Of a DNA stretch of 64,000 bases, positions 27,085-35,753 are shown in pieces. Under the pieces are notes generated by a model, which searched no databases, was not told the DNA's origin, and saw only the letters and a list, made by a program, of their open reading frames with translations. The DNA lies in assembly GCA_902775375.1 (NCBI GenBank), contig CACYLU010000002.1, positions 62,001 through 126,000 of the forward strand. Direction: 5' to 3'. Source of the stretch: an uncultured Bacteroidales bacterium (lineage in GTDB: Bacteria; Bacteroidota; Bacteroidia; Bacteroidales; Bacteroidaceae). Made by a program: the position numbers and the translations under genes. Every line of letters begins with the position of its first letter. Position 1 is the stretch's first letter.

Positions 27085-27531
27085 ATGAGTAAGTTCGAAA
27101 GAGGGGATAAAGTAAAGAATGTTGTAACCAATGAGATAGGATATATCATTGAGGTGTATCCTCCTCGTAGGGGTAGACAACTTTATAAAGTTAAGTACGA
27201 TGATAGGGAAACAGATGAGAAAAGTGAAAGACTGTTGCCTAATATTGACCTAACAGATCCTTTTGAACGTATTAAGGAAAACTACTATGATTATTACTCC
27301 GAATATCTAAAGGGTAATACTGCTTTCAAAATCAAAAGCTCAAATAATAATACCATTTCTTCGTTAAAGGCTTCTCGAACATTGTTCAGACCTTACCAGT
27401 TTAAGCCTTTACTGAAATTCTTGAATTCAGACAATAGAAGGTTGCTCATTGCTGATGAGGTAGGTCTTGGAAAGACAATAGAAGCAGGGCATATTATGCT
27501 GGAATTAAAAGCTGTTAGGCATAATGGTTAA
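27085..27531 (+). pseudogene. Truncated Snf2/DEAD-type helicase, N-terminal fragment
   Basis: The 148-residue frame starts like a large Snf2-family helicase. It has a small N-terminal barrel-like domain (KFERGDKVKNVVTNEIGYI), then FRPYQFKPLLKFL and a Walker A, DEVGLGKTIEAG (about 129-140). It stops eleven residues after that motif (GHIMLELKAVRHNG). Complete relatives, such as RapA-like or DISARM-type helicases, run to about 1000 residues, and none of the remaining motifs (DEAH, C-lobe) is present downstream. I infer a deletion that left only the first part. It follows hsdR by 17 nt and was probably one more member of the defence operon. Confidence 0.7.
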
Positions 27532-27569
27532 TAAATGGCCATTGATAAATGGGAAATGATATTTGATTT

Positions 27570-28094
27570 ATGAAGAAGATTCTTATATTTGGAGCAATAT
27601 TATTGTTTCTGTTCTTATTGGCTTTTCATGGGGTATACAAGTATAGTAATAAAGATGCTATTGAGTATGTGACAGAAAATAAGGCTAATAAGTCTAGAAG
27701 CATGTGCGCTTGGTATGTGATGAAGGCAATTAGATATGGCGGTTGCTATAATTGTTACATATATCCTGCATATGCTTATAATAAAATTCTCCCACAATTA
27801 GGTTTTGAAGAGGTTCCTGTTCTTAATTATATTCCTCAAAAAGGTGATATATCTGTGCTCCCACAAAACTCTGCAAGTGATTTTGGACATATCGCAATCT
27901 TTAATGGGAAAAAATGGATATCCGATTTTGAACAGGCTGACATATTCCCAGGAAAGAGTTATAGAAATGTTGGGAAATATCAAATATTTAGAATTGAAGA
28001 TGGGTGGCATTGGGCACATTTACAATTTAATATTAATGATATTCCTAAGTATATTAAATCATTTAGCAGTGGGTATAAGAAGATAAAATGGTGA
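27570..28094 (+). CDS. Membrane-anchored NlpC/P60- or CHAP-like cysteine amidohydrolase
   Basis: A 174-residue protein with an N-terminal hydrophobic helix (3-19) and a small papain-like domain. The likely catalytic set is Cys46 (RSMCAWYV), His107 (DFGHIAIFNG) and Asp119 (WISDF), with KGDISVLP before the His as in CHAP/NlpC enzymes. Such enzymes cut peptidoglycan peptides or amide bonds. The N-terminal helix would place it in the periplasm. It precedes a lipoprotein gene by about 107 nt. The pair could be a toxin and its immunity protein, or a cell-wall remodelling unit; the sequence does not decide. Confidence 0.6.
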   Translation: MKKILIFGAILLFLFLLAFHGVYKYSNKDAIEYVTENKANKSRSMCAWYVMKAIRYGGCYNCYIYPAYAYNKILPQLGFEEVPVLNYIPQKGDISVLPQNSASDFGHIAIFNGKKWISDFEQADIFPGKSYRNVGKYQIFRIEDGWHWAHLQFNINDIPKYIKSFSSGYKKIKW

Positions 28095-28201
28095 TAAAAT
28101 TGTTTGAGGAGAAATAAATGCAAGAGGTAAAGATAACATCTGCTGATATCAATGACGAACAGCTGAAAAGACTGTATGAGGGGGCATACTTAACTTACTA
28201 T

Positions 28202-29275
28202 ATGAAAAAGATATTTCCATTCATCATACTTGCTATAATTGCAATTCTTGGCAGTTGCTCTCAAAGTGGAAATAAGACAAAAAGCTCCAGCATTGGAGCA
28301 GATCCGCAAATGACAGATAGTTTGGCCAACGATACAAACGGTCATTATATGGAGTTCAAGACCATCTCTAATGAAAATCTTTGGCTAAGTGTCAACTCTA
28401 ATTCTTTGAAATCGGAGCAATCAAGAAGACTGGCGGATGCTTATAATGCTGCTGTTGTAATGAACAGCATTATTACGGACTTCGATTTGCAAATGCGAGG
28501 TTATGATCTGGATGATGTCGTGAAGGCAATAAGCTGCATTGATGTCTCTGTTGTAAAAGAACCAGAGGTTATGAAGAAATTGGAAGCATATAAAAACGAA
28601 ATGCTCTATCTGCTTTCAGTTGATCCAGACAGCGTGAATCAAGAAGTTCATAATCCGTGGAAAGCACAAGATGACTTGTACGAATATCTGTCAAAGAAAT
28701 TCCACGTAAACACCTTTGGAAAGTTTAATGAAGACAAATACAGGGATGAGTACTATAACTGTCCAAGTGTTCCTGAATGGAAAGAATTGAGAGATAAAAG
28801 GGGTAATGATGATTTGGTCAGGGTTCTTAAGAACAAATATAGTCAAGCAAAAGATTTTGATGCCCGATGTATTTATGCAATAGAATTGGGGCATGCTTAT
28901 GAAGCAGATTTGGACACGTGGGAAGATGGTGATTATCAAAATCCTGCTATTCCTATCATGGAAGCGCTCATGAACGAGAAGAAATACTCTTTATATCTAA
29001 ATGAGCTGTGGCAGAAATGGCGCGTTTTATATCAGAGTTCTAAAGGGGCCTCTAAGGACTCTGAAATTCCCAACTGGATTTACAACGATTATCGTAATGT
29101 GTGTTGCAGTACTATTCTCTCATATATCGAAGGACATCCAGATGACATAATGGCAATCAATGAATTTCTAGTGATGGCTTGCAAAGAGAATATCCTGAGA
29201 TATGGTGTGTTTGAGTATGGCAATCAATATGTTGTGGAAAAGTATTACTTGTTCTCTAAAAAAGTAGAAGTGTAA
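28202..29275 (+). CDS. Lipoprotein of unknown function
   Basis: I start at MKKIFPFIILAIIAILGSC, a good lipoprotein signal (Cys at residue 19). The frame is open for 28 residues upstream (MQEVKITSADINDEQLKRLY...), which look like the start of some other protein and may be a remnant joined in frame. The 357-residue mature protein is helical, Asp/Glu-rich and has no domain I recognise. Its position just after the amidohydrolase gene suggests a partner or immunity role, but that is inference. The dispersed repeat follows its stop codon almost immediately. Confidence 0.6.
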   Translation: MKKIFPFIILAIIAILGSCSQSGNKTKSSSIGADPQMTDSLANDTNGHYMEFKTISNENLWLSVNSNSLKSEQSRRLADAYNAAVVMNSIITDFDLQMRGYDLDDVVKAISCIDVSVVKEPEVMKKLEAYKNEMLYLLSVDPDSVNQEVHNPWKAQDDLYEYLSKKFHVNTFGKFNEDKYRDEYYNCPSVPEWKELRDKRGNDDLVRVLKNKYSQAKDFDARCIYAIELGHAYEADLDTWEDGDYQNPAIPIMEALMNEKKYSLYLNELWQKWRVLYQSSKGASKDSEIPNWIYNDYRNVCCSTILSYIEGHPDDIMAINEFLVMACKENILRYGVFEYGNQYVVEKYYLFSKKVEV

Positions 29276-29277
29276 TT

Positions 29278-29319
29278 GGTGTCAGTAGTTTCAGAAGTTT
29301 CAGTTATTTTTGAATACCT
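29278..29319 (+). repeat. Dispersed ~40-bp repeat, right copy
   Basis: Starts GGTGTCAGTAGTTTCAGAAG and ends TTTCAGTTATTTTTGAATACC, the inverted partner of 17244-17283. The GGTGTC ends face each other and the TTCAAAA-type ends face outward. Confidence 0.75.
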
Positions 29320-29321
29320 AT

Positions 29322-29355
29322 AACAAAAGAAGCACAGCCGGAGAGGTTGTGCTTC
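29322..29355 (-). terminator. Rho-independent terminator of the HMA-domain gene
   Basis: GAAGCACAGCC (29329-29339) pairs with GGTTGTGCTTC (29345-29355), with one G-T wobble and a 5-nt loop. On the minus strand it runs into TTTTGTT. Confidence 0.7.
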
Positions 29356-29379
29356 CTGTTGAATTATGGGAGTGGAGAG

Positions 29380-29730
29380 TTATTCAGTTTCGTAAACCAC
29401 GCCTTGCTCTTCTTTGCACTCGTGCTTCTCGCGTACCACTTTCTCACCTGGCTTCAACTTGCGAGCTTCGTACTTGAAGTCCTGGAAACTCTTGATGAGG
29501 TTCTCTTCGGAAATCTTGTCGGCATCGTACTTAACAGTAACGGTTTGCGCTACCAAACTGGTGGTGATGCCTTCAACGCCATTCACCTTGATGAGGTTGG
29601 TCTTTACGCGGTTCTCGCAGTTGGCACAGTGCATCTGTGGGGTAGTGGTTACAACTACGGTTTTGATGTCTTTTGCATAACCTACTGCGGCCAAAAGGCA
29701 CAAACTAATCGCTAAAATGCTTTTCTTCAT
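29380..29730 (-). CDS. Exported heavy-metal-associated (HMA) domain protein
   Basis: About 116 residues starting MKKSILAISLCLLAAVGYA, a signal peptide. The mature part is one HMA domain with the metal-binding motif MHCANC (near residues 33-38), similar to CopZ and MerP. A further Cys and charged tail follow (HECKEEQ). Unlike cytosolic copper chaperones it is exported, so it would bind Cu+ or another soft metal in the periplasm. It stands alone, with its own terminator. No copper ATPase is nearby. Confidence 0.85.
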   Translation of the reverse strand: MKKSILAISLCLLAAVGYAKDIKTVVVTTTPQMHCANCENRVKTNLIKVNGVEGITTSLVAQTVTVKYDADKISEENLIKSFQDFKYEARKLKPGEKVVREKHECKEEQGVVYETE

Positions 29731-29883
29731 AATTCTCATTGTTTTTTAGTTAATAAATACTCAGTAATCAACGTTACTGTAACCACCTTTTTGTTTTTCC
29801 GATGCAATTTTACTAATTCTTTGGCGATTATCCAAAAATATGTACATATTATTTTGTAAATTGTTTGTATATTTGTGGGCGAT

Positions 29884-30579
29884 ATGAGAAAGATTGCATA
29901 CATATTAATGGCGCTAGTCATGAGCGTTGCCGCAAATGCGCAGAGCAAAGTTGAGGTGGATTTGGGGGCTGATTTGGTAAACCAATTTATCTGGCGTGGT
30001 TTGGACAGCGGCCATGCAAGCATTCAGCCTTATCTGGGACTGAACTGGAAAGGGCTGTCGGTGTCGGCATGGGGAAGTGTGGGCATTACCAACTCTGACG
30101 ATGCCAAAGAGCTTGACTTGAATGTTTTTTATACAGCAGGGCCGCTGACAGTGGGCATCACTGACTATTGGTTTGATACGCCTAACCCTAACTATTTTGC
30201 ATATAAGGCACACGATACCAGTCACGTTTTCGAAGGAGCCATCAGCTATGACTTTAATGTGCTGTCACTCTCTTGGCAAACAATTTTTGCTGGTAACGAC
30301 GGGGTGAATAATGATGGGAAACGAGCTTATTCGTCGTATGCAGAGGCATTGGTGCCTTTCCAACTGGGAGGACTTGATTGGGAGGGAGCAATGGGCTTGG
30401 TGCCTTATGCTTCATCTTTCTATGGAACGGATGGCATCGCACTGACTAACATCAGCTTGAAGGCTACGAAGGCGATACCTATTACAGAGAAATTTTCATT
30501 ACCTATTTACGGACAACTGATTGGCAATCCCTATCATAAGAAGGCATACTTCGTGTTTGGCTTGACAGTGGGGATTTAA
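29884..30579 (+). CDS. Outer-membrane beta-barrel protein (TorF-like putative porin)
   Basis: A 231-residue protein with a signal peptide (MRKIAYILMALVMSVAANA) and strongly alternating strands (VEVDLGADLVNQFIWRG at the start, FVFGLTVGI at the end). The FIWRG element after the first strand recalls the TorF family of small putative porins. An in-frame GTG three codons upstream is possible, but the ATG gives the clean signal. A TATATTTG element lies about 15 nt before the ATG, so any leader is very short. It is 14 nt ahead of the decarboxylase-like gene and likely shares its operon. Confidence 0.7.
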   Translation: MRKIAYILMALVMSVAANAQSKVEVDLGADLVNQFIWRGLDSGHASIQPYLGLNWKGLSVSAWGSVGITNSDDAKELDLNVFYTAGPLTVGITDYWFDTPNPNYFAYKAHDTSHVFEGAISYDFNVLSLSWQTIFAGNDGVNNDGKRAYSSYAEALVPFQLGGLDWEGAMGLVPYASSFYGTDGIALTNISLKATKAIPITEKFSLPIYGQLIGNPYHKKAYFVFGLTVGI

Positions 30580-30593
30580 ATAAACTACTATAG

Positions 30594-31922
30594 ATGAAAG
30601 TATTTGACTTGAGATGTTGGAGATGGCTGGCCATGATATTTGTGGCAACTGTTGTTGTGGCCTGCTCGGAAGATGACTATGATTATAATCCTGCCCCTGC
30701 TGATAAGACTATCCCTGATGTGAGGCCCGATGGGGTGCCTTTAGTGCATACGAAGGCAGTGAGGGAATTGATGAAGATTTGCAGCGAGCACCATGAGGTG
30801 AAGCATCTGCTGGAAAAGGCCATTGCGCAGGCAGCAAGCATCAATCCTGACAAGAAATATAATCCTGCTCAGACGCTGGAGGAGTTTTTCACTTTTGTGG
30901 ATTGGAACATCAGAGCGTTGCCGTGGGATGTGATGACAGGCATTAAGGCTGATGGAGCTAGCTTGTATTCGCGTATTGATCAAGGCGTGGGCTATTTCTG
31001 GTTTGTGGTAGATCAGCCATTGGATGAGCTGAAAGACCGTGGTTTCTTCTATCCAACAGTGGAGTTTGTGGAGCCTTTCGCTTCATGGCTTACTACCTAT
31101 GCTAATGCGTGGGGGGATTGGCTGAATTCTCCTTTGAGCTGGAACGATAGCTATTACAAAATGGTGGCTGCTGATCCTGACTTCGGCATCGACAAAGGAT
31201 GGTATGAAGACGGGAGTAATTGGCACTCCTTTAACGACTTTTTCTCACGACGTCTGGCAAGCCCTGATGTGCGCCCTATAGATGACGTTGCTGAGGTGGT
31301 GGCTCCTGTTGATTCATGGCCAAAGGCTACATGGGAGATTGATGATGACAATCAGTTGGTGTATCCGGATGATGTGAATATCAAGACAGCTATGTTTTCT
31401 GATATGGCAGATCTGATAGGACATGATAGTCGCTATAAGGATGCATTTGCAGGTGGCACACTTACGCATACTTTCCTGGATGTGAATGACTATCATCATT
31501 ATCATAGTCCTGTTGAAGGGAAGCTGGTAGAATTGCGCACCATACCAGGTGTGGCTGCTGGTGGTGGATATACACTTTGGGACAATGAGGCCAAAAGGTA
31601 TTATTATGTAAATGATATGGGCTTCCAAATGGTGGAGACTCGTGCGTGCGCCATTATCGAAACAAAAGACTTCGGGTTGGTGGCCATGCTGCCTGTGGGT
31701 ATGTCGCAGATTTGCAGCGTGAACTGGAATGACACGCTGAAGGAAGGGCAGTGGCTGAAGAAAGGCGATGATATGGGCTCTTTCCTTTTTGGTGGCTCTG
31801 ATGTGATAATGGTATTTCAAAAAGGCGTGAATGTTGAGCTGCTCACTACTCCTGATGGTGAGGGGGGCTACGAACATATACTTATGGGGGAACCCTATGC
31901 TAAATTAGTTGTAAATAGGTAG
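30594..31922 (+). CDS. Phosphatidylserine decarboxylase/PsiD-like lipoprotein
   Basis: A 442-residue protein with a lipoprotein signal (FVATVVVAC, Cys at 24). Residues about 60-230 resemble the PSDC domain that precedes the decarboxylase in PsiD-type proteins (ASWLTTYANAWGDWLNSP, SFNDFFSRRL). The C-terminal half has the decarboxylase pattern: DVNDYHHYHSPVEGKL, AMLPVGMSQI, and LFGGSDVIMVF, where the Ser of GGS would be the pyruvoyl-forming residue. Known relatives decarboxylate phosphatidylserine or aromatic amino acids, mostly in the cytoplasm or at the inner membrane. A lipid-anchored exported form is unusual. It is tightly linked to a PP2C phosphatase gene 5 nt downstream. Confidence 0.75.
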   Translation: MKVFDLRCWRWLAMIFVATVVVACSEDDYDYNPAPADKTIPDVRPDGVPLVHTKAVRELMKICSEHHEVKHLLEKAIAQAASINPDKKYNPAQTLEEFFTFVDWNIRALPWDVMTGIKADGASLYSRIDQGVGYFWFVVDQPLDELKDRGFFYPTVEFVEPFASWLTTYANAWGDWLNSPLSWNDSYYKMVAADPDFGIDKGWYEDGSNWHSFNDFFSRRLASPDVRPIDDVAEVVAPVDSWPKATWEIDDDNQLVYPDDVNIKTAMFSDMADLIGHDSRYKDAFAGGTLTHTFLDVNDYHHYHSPVEGKLVELRTIPGVAAGGGYTLWDNEAKRYYYVNDMGFQMVETRACAIIETKDFGLVAMLPVGMSQICSVNWNDTLKEGQWLKKGDDMGSFLFGGSDVIMVFQKGVNVELLTTPDGEGGYEHILMGEPYAKLVVNR

Positions 31923-31927
31923 GAATT

Positions 31928-33925
31928 ATGAAATTCTTTAAAACATTCTACAAATCAGTGGCAGCTCGTACTACATTTATGGTGGTACTGATGCTCTTGA
32001 TTATTATGGGTATTGGTAGCGTGTGGCAGATGCAGCATGTGACAGCAGTTGTTGGCGCTGAAGCCCGAAGACAAGCGAGCAAGTCAATGGAGAGTGCCAT
32101 CAAGGTGATTGAAAACCGCATTTCGAATGTGGAGACTGCTGTAAGTACTGCAGCATCGTATGCTGATATGCTGGCACCTCATGAATCACTGGTAGGTACG
32201 CTGTTGGAAAGACTGATCGCAGAAAATAATGACATCGCTGCTGCTACATTGTTATACAGAGAGAACTATTTCCCTGAGTATGGCAGGTATTATGCACCTA
32301 CCATCTCGCGTGACCCAATGACAGGAGAATTGACGGAAGATGAAATAGGTGGGCCTGAACACGATTTCTCTTACTTGGAAACTGACAGTAACTGGGTTTA
32401 TACCAATATTCTGGATCGTGGATACTGGTGCTTGCCATACGTTGATTCAATGTCGACCAAGAGGGCGATGGTGACATATTCGGTGCCTTTGCATGATAGT
32501 CACGACAGAATTTATGCAGTGCTTTGTGCTGATGTGGACCTGCGATGGGTACAGCAAATTGTAGAAGAGGCCAAGCCTTTTGATTTTTCCAAAGTGAGCG
32601 TCTTGAGCCGTGACGGACAGTTTATCTGCCATTCTGATTCTGCTAACATTCTTTCTGTAAATACGTTGCAGATTGAGAAGAACACTGAAGAACATAGCAA
32701 AGAAGAATTGGATCTGTTGCAGCGAATGTTGCGAGGCGAGAAGGGCAGCGACTCGCTGATGTCAATGGCGCATTTCCTGGATTCTTCTCCTAAAGGACAA
32801 GATGATGGTACGTCTATCGTTTTCTATGCACCTGTAGATAGGGTGCTGTGGTCAGTCAGTTTCAGTATTCCAGAAGATAAGATTTTGGAGCAGGCTAACC
32901 AGCTGCGAAAGAATATGACGTTTATGCTGATACTGCTGCTGATACTTCTATCTTTAGGCATGTATTATATCATAAATGCGCAATTATGGCCATTGAAGGC
33001 TTTGGCAAAATCAACAAAGGACGTTGCTAAAGGTAATTTCCTTTCAAAGTTGCCTAACTTGTATTTGAAAGATGAGGTGGGTAGCTTACGCGACTCTTTC
33101 GAGGAGATGCAGCATTCACTGGCCAACTATGTGGAAAAACTGAAGCAAACAACAGCCAGCAAGGCAAGTTTGCTAAGCGAATTGCGTGTTGCAAGTAACA
33201 TTCAGATGGCTATGTTACCTAAGAAAGCTTCTGCGTATGCCGATCGTGAGGATGTTGATGTGTGTGGATTCTTGAAATCGGCTAAGGAGGTCGGCGGTGA
33301 CTTGTATGATTATTTTATACGCAACGAGAAACTGTTCTTCTGCATTGGTGACGTAAGTGGCAAGGGCGTGCCAGCTTCTTTGCTGATGGCCACCACGAAG
33401 GCTTTATTCCGTATGGCATCTGCTCACGATGATAAGCCTTCAGAGATATTGAAAAACATCAATATCATTTTGGAGGAGCAGAATGACTATAACATGTTTG
33501 TAACCATGTTTGTAGGGGTGTTGAATCTTGCTACAGGCGAGTTGAACTATAGCAATGCTGGCCATGATGCTCCGATGCTGGTAAGTGCTGAAGGCATCAA
33601 AATGCTGGAAACAGATGCTAACTTGCCTGTTGGTGTAATGGGTGACATGGAGTATACGTTGCAGCATACGACTTTGCAACCTCATACTACCATCTTCTTA
33701 TATACGGATGGACTTACTGAAGCTGAGGATGTTGACTATAATCAGTTTGGCGAAAAGCGTATGAGAAAGGTGGCGCAGCAAATGCTGGTTGATGGCAATG
33801 ATGAATGGCAACAACCTGGCGAGTTGGTGAAGAAGATAGAAAATGCGGTGGCATCATTTGTGGGTAAAGCAGAACAGAGTGACGACCTTACAATGCTAGC
33901 GATCAGCTTTATAAAGAAAGCTTGA
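31928..33925 (+). CDS. Membrane sensor PP2C/SpoIIE-type serine phosphatase
   Basis: A 665-residue protein. Transmembrane helix about 14-34, then an extracytoplasmic Cache-like sensor domain (35-325), a second helix (331-351) and a HAMP segment (LWPLKALAKSTKDVAKGNF). A coiled coil leads to a SpoIIE-type PP2C domain (430-662) with the metal-binding aspartates in GGDLYDYF, GDVSGKG, TDGLTEAED and QSDDLTM. Such enzymes dephosphorylate a Ser on a STAS-type antagonist or similar partner when the sensor is engaged. No STAS or anti-sigma gene is in the window. It ends the three-gene unit with the porin-like and decarboxylase-like genes. Confidence 0.9.
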   Translation: MKFFKTFYKSVAARTTFMVVLMLLIIMGIGSVWQMQHVTAVVGAEARRQASKSMESAIKVIENRISNVETAVSTAASYADMLAPHESLVGTLLERLIAENNDIAAATLLYRENYFPEYGRYYAPTISRDPMTGELTEDEIGGPEHDFSYLETDSNWVYTNILDRGYWCLPYVDSMSTKRAMVTYSVPLHDSHDRIYAVLCADVDLRWVQQIVEEAKPFDFSKVSVLSRDGQFICHSDSANILSVNTLQIEKNTEEHSKEELDLLQRMLRGEKGSDSLMSMAHFLDSSPKGQDDGTSIVFYAPVDRVLWSVSFSIPEDKILEQANQLRKNMTFMLILLLILLSLGMYYIINAQLWPLKALAKSTKDVAKGNFLSKLPNLYLKDEVGSLRDSFEEMQHSLANYVEKLKQTTASKASLLSELRVASNIQMAMLPKKASAYADREDVDVCGFLKSAKEVGGDLYDYFIRNEKLFFCIGDVSGKGVPASLLMATTKALFRMASAHDDKPSEILKNINIILEEQNDYNMFVTMFVGVLNLATGELNYSNAGHDAPMLVSAEGIKMLETDANLPVGVMGDMEYTLQHTTLQPHTTIFLYTDGLTEAEDVDYNQFGEKRMRKVAQQMLVDGNDEWQQPGELVKKIENAVASFVGKAEQSDDLTMLAISFIKKA

Positions 33926-33942
33926 CCCAATATGGCGAACGC

Positions 33943-33967
33943 ATTTGCCAGAAGGATTTGCCAGAAG
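33943..33967 (+). repeat. Short tandem duplication
   Basis: ATTTGCCAGAAG (33943-33954) is followed directly by GATTTGCCAGAAG (33955-33967). Confidence 0.6.
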
Positions 33968-34003
33968 CATAAAGGTTTTTACTTATAAACCAAGAAATTA
34001 GAA

Positions 34004-34028
34004 AAGGGGGATGGTAATCGTCCCCCTT
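34004..34028. terminator. Terminator hairpin between convergent genes
   Basis: AAGGGGGA (34004-34011) pairs with TCCCCCTT (34021-34028) across a 9-nt loop. Moderately T-rich sequence follows on both strands, so it can serve both the PP2C gene and the minus-strand synthetase. Confidence 0.7.
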
Positions 34029-34098
34029 ATTCTTTATCTATTTTAAAAAAGGTAATTGCTTGCGTAAACAACAATCTCAGCAACAATATTCCTTTATA

Positions 34099-35727
34099 TT
34101 ATACCCTATACAGCAAGCCGTTTCTGAGGTCGTCAAGAGCGGTTTCCTTGATCTTGACATGTAACTTCTTTCCAGTGGCATTGAAAGGTATCTGAGCCAC
34201 GAAACGGTAGAAGCGTGGACGCTTGAAGTTAGCAATGTTAGGACTTTCCTTGCAATATTCATCTAACTCTTCTGGAGTAAGCGTCAAATCATCGCGTACA
34301 ATATAAGCAGTAACCATCTGGCCACGCATCTTGTCAGGCACTGAGGTGACAATGCAATCCTTTACTTTTGGGTGCATGTTCAATACGGCTTCAACTTCAG
34401 TAGGATAGATGTTCTCACCTGAAGAAATAATCATATCATCCTTGCGCCCTACAATGGTGATAAACTGATTCTTATCCCAAGTTGCTAAATCGTTTGTATA
34501 AATGAAACCGTTGGCGTATTTACGATCAGTTTCTCCCACATTGTTAGCATATTTGTAGGGTGACTTGGCAGGAGAGCAGATGATAACTTCGCCCACCTCA
34601 ATGCCATCCATAGCTGCCAATTCATCAGGCGCGGCATGATGGTCTTCGTATATCTTCACGACACGTACATCGTCATCGACGCAAGAAGCACCTGCAGTAC
34701 CTGCATTTTCCGGTAAATCGAATGGACGCAAGAAAGTATTCCAGAAGGTTTCAGTAGTACCATATCCATTGTAGATGTTAGGTGTTAGTACGTGCTGATA
34801 GCGGATACATGCAGAACGCTCTAATGGGCTTCCCATTGTTACTATACCCTTTAGAGTGCTGATATTAAATCCTTTGCGTTCTTGAATATCAGCCAGTTCT
34901 TCCAATACGGTAGGCACACCAATAATGAATGAAATCTTATATTGGTCGACATATTTCAATGTAAGTTCGGAATTGAACTTACCCATTACCACAATGGTAG
35001 CGCCTGCATAGAAAGCAGGGCAGGGACCAGCACAGTGCAAACCTCCACGATGGAACCAAGGAGTGGTGTTCATCGTAATATCCTTGTAGCTCATAGGGAA
35101 ATGAATCATCACATCGTGAGCTGACAATACTTCATTGATGCTGGTAAGAGGCACTGCCTTAGGGAAGCCTGTGGTGCCAGATGTGTAGAGGCGTGTGGTC
35201 TCGTCGTAGATATTGTAATCATAGTCGAACTTCGGCTCTGCATCAGATGCATTGCGTGTGTATTCTTCGTAAGATACCACTTGATTGTCTGATGCACCTC
35301 CAACAACAATCAACTTTTTGGGCTGGTGCTTGGTGAGTTTCAGTGCTTCAAGTACATCAGACTTGTTTACTTCATTGAAAATGATTGCTATTGGCTTTGA
35401 ATCATCAATGTTGAATGCTAATTCGCCAGGTTTAAGCCTAAAATTTACGGGGCAGCATATTGCATGGCTCTTGTGAGCTGCAAGATATCCAAATGCAAAC
35501 TCCGGACAGTTGATGAGTTGCAGCATGATGACGTCGGCTTTTTGCAAACCATCATTTATCAGCGCATTGGAAAGTCTGTTACATTCCTTATTCATTTCGG
35601 TGTATGTCCATTGGCGCTCATCATCAGGATTGATCATCGCCAATTTCTCTCCATATCGTCTGACATTACGCATGAACCCTTCAATCCATGTATAATGGCT
35701 CTCAAAGATACTTCTAAAATCGCTCAT
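34099..35727 (-). CDS. AMP-binding acyl-CoA synthetase-like protein
   Basis: A 542-residue adenylate-forming enzyme. The phosphate loop YTSGTTGFPKA lies near residues 180-190, YGTTET near 317, and the hinge with the C-terminal domain near IVGRKDDMIISSGENIYP. The catalytic Lys is in FNATGKKLH, near the end. It would activate a carboxylic acid with ATP and join it to CoA. The overall pattern is of fatty or aryl acid CoA ligases, but the substrate cannot be told. It is divergent from the response-regulator PP2C gene. Their promoters face away from each other within 84 bp. Confidence 0.88.
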   Translation of the reverse strand: MSDFRSIFESHYTWIEGFMRNVRRYGEKLAMINPDDERQWTYTEMNKECNRLSNALINDGLQKADVIMLQLINCPEFAFGYLAAHKSHAICCPVNFRLKPGELAFNIDDSKPIAIIFNEVNKSDVLEALKLTKHQPKKLIVVGGASDNQVVSYEEYTRNASDAEPKFDYDYNIYDETTRLYTSGTTGFPKAVPLTSINEVLSAHDVMIHFPMSYKDITMNTTPWFHRGGLHCAGPCPAFYAGATIVVMGKFNSELTLKYVDQYKISFIIGVPTVLEELADIQERKGFNISTLKGIVTMGSPLERSACIRYQHVLTPNIYNGYGTTETFWNTFLRPFDLPENAGTAGASCVDDDVRVVKIYEDHHAAPDELAAMDGIEVGEVIICSPAKSPYKYANNVGETDRKYANGFIYTNDLATWDKNQFITIVGRKDDMIISSGENIYPTEVEAVLNMHPKVKDCIVTSVPDKMRGQMVTAYIVRDDLTLTPEELDEYCKESPNIANFKRPRFYRFVAQIPFNATGKKLHVKIKETALDDLRNGLLYRV

Positions 35728-35753
35728 TTTTTATTTAATTTTATATTTCGATG

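Noticed and set aside
27085-27531. Complete DISARM or other named system
   Set aside because: Only a helicase N-terminus is present; none of the companion genes (methylase of that class, DUF1998 protein, PLD nuclease) is visible.
34099-35727. MenE partner for the MenD-like gene
   Set aside because: It is more than 20 kb away and its motifs fit general acyl-CoA ligases; nothing specific to o-succinylbenzoate is visible.
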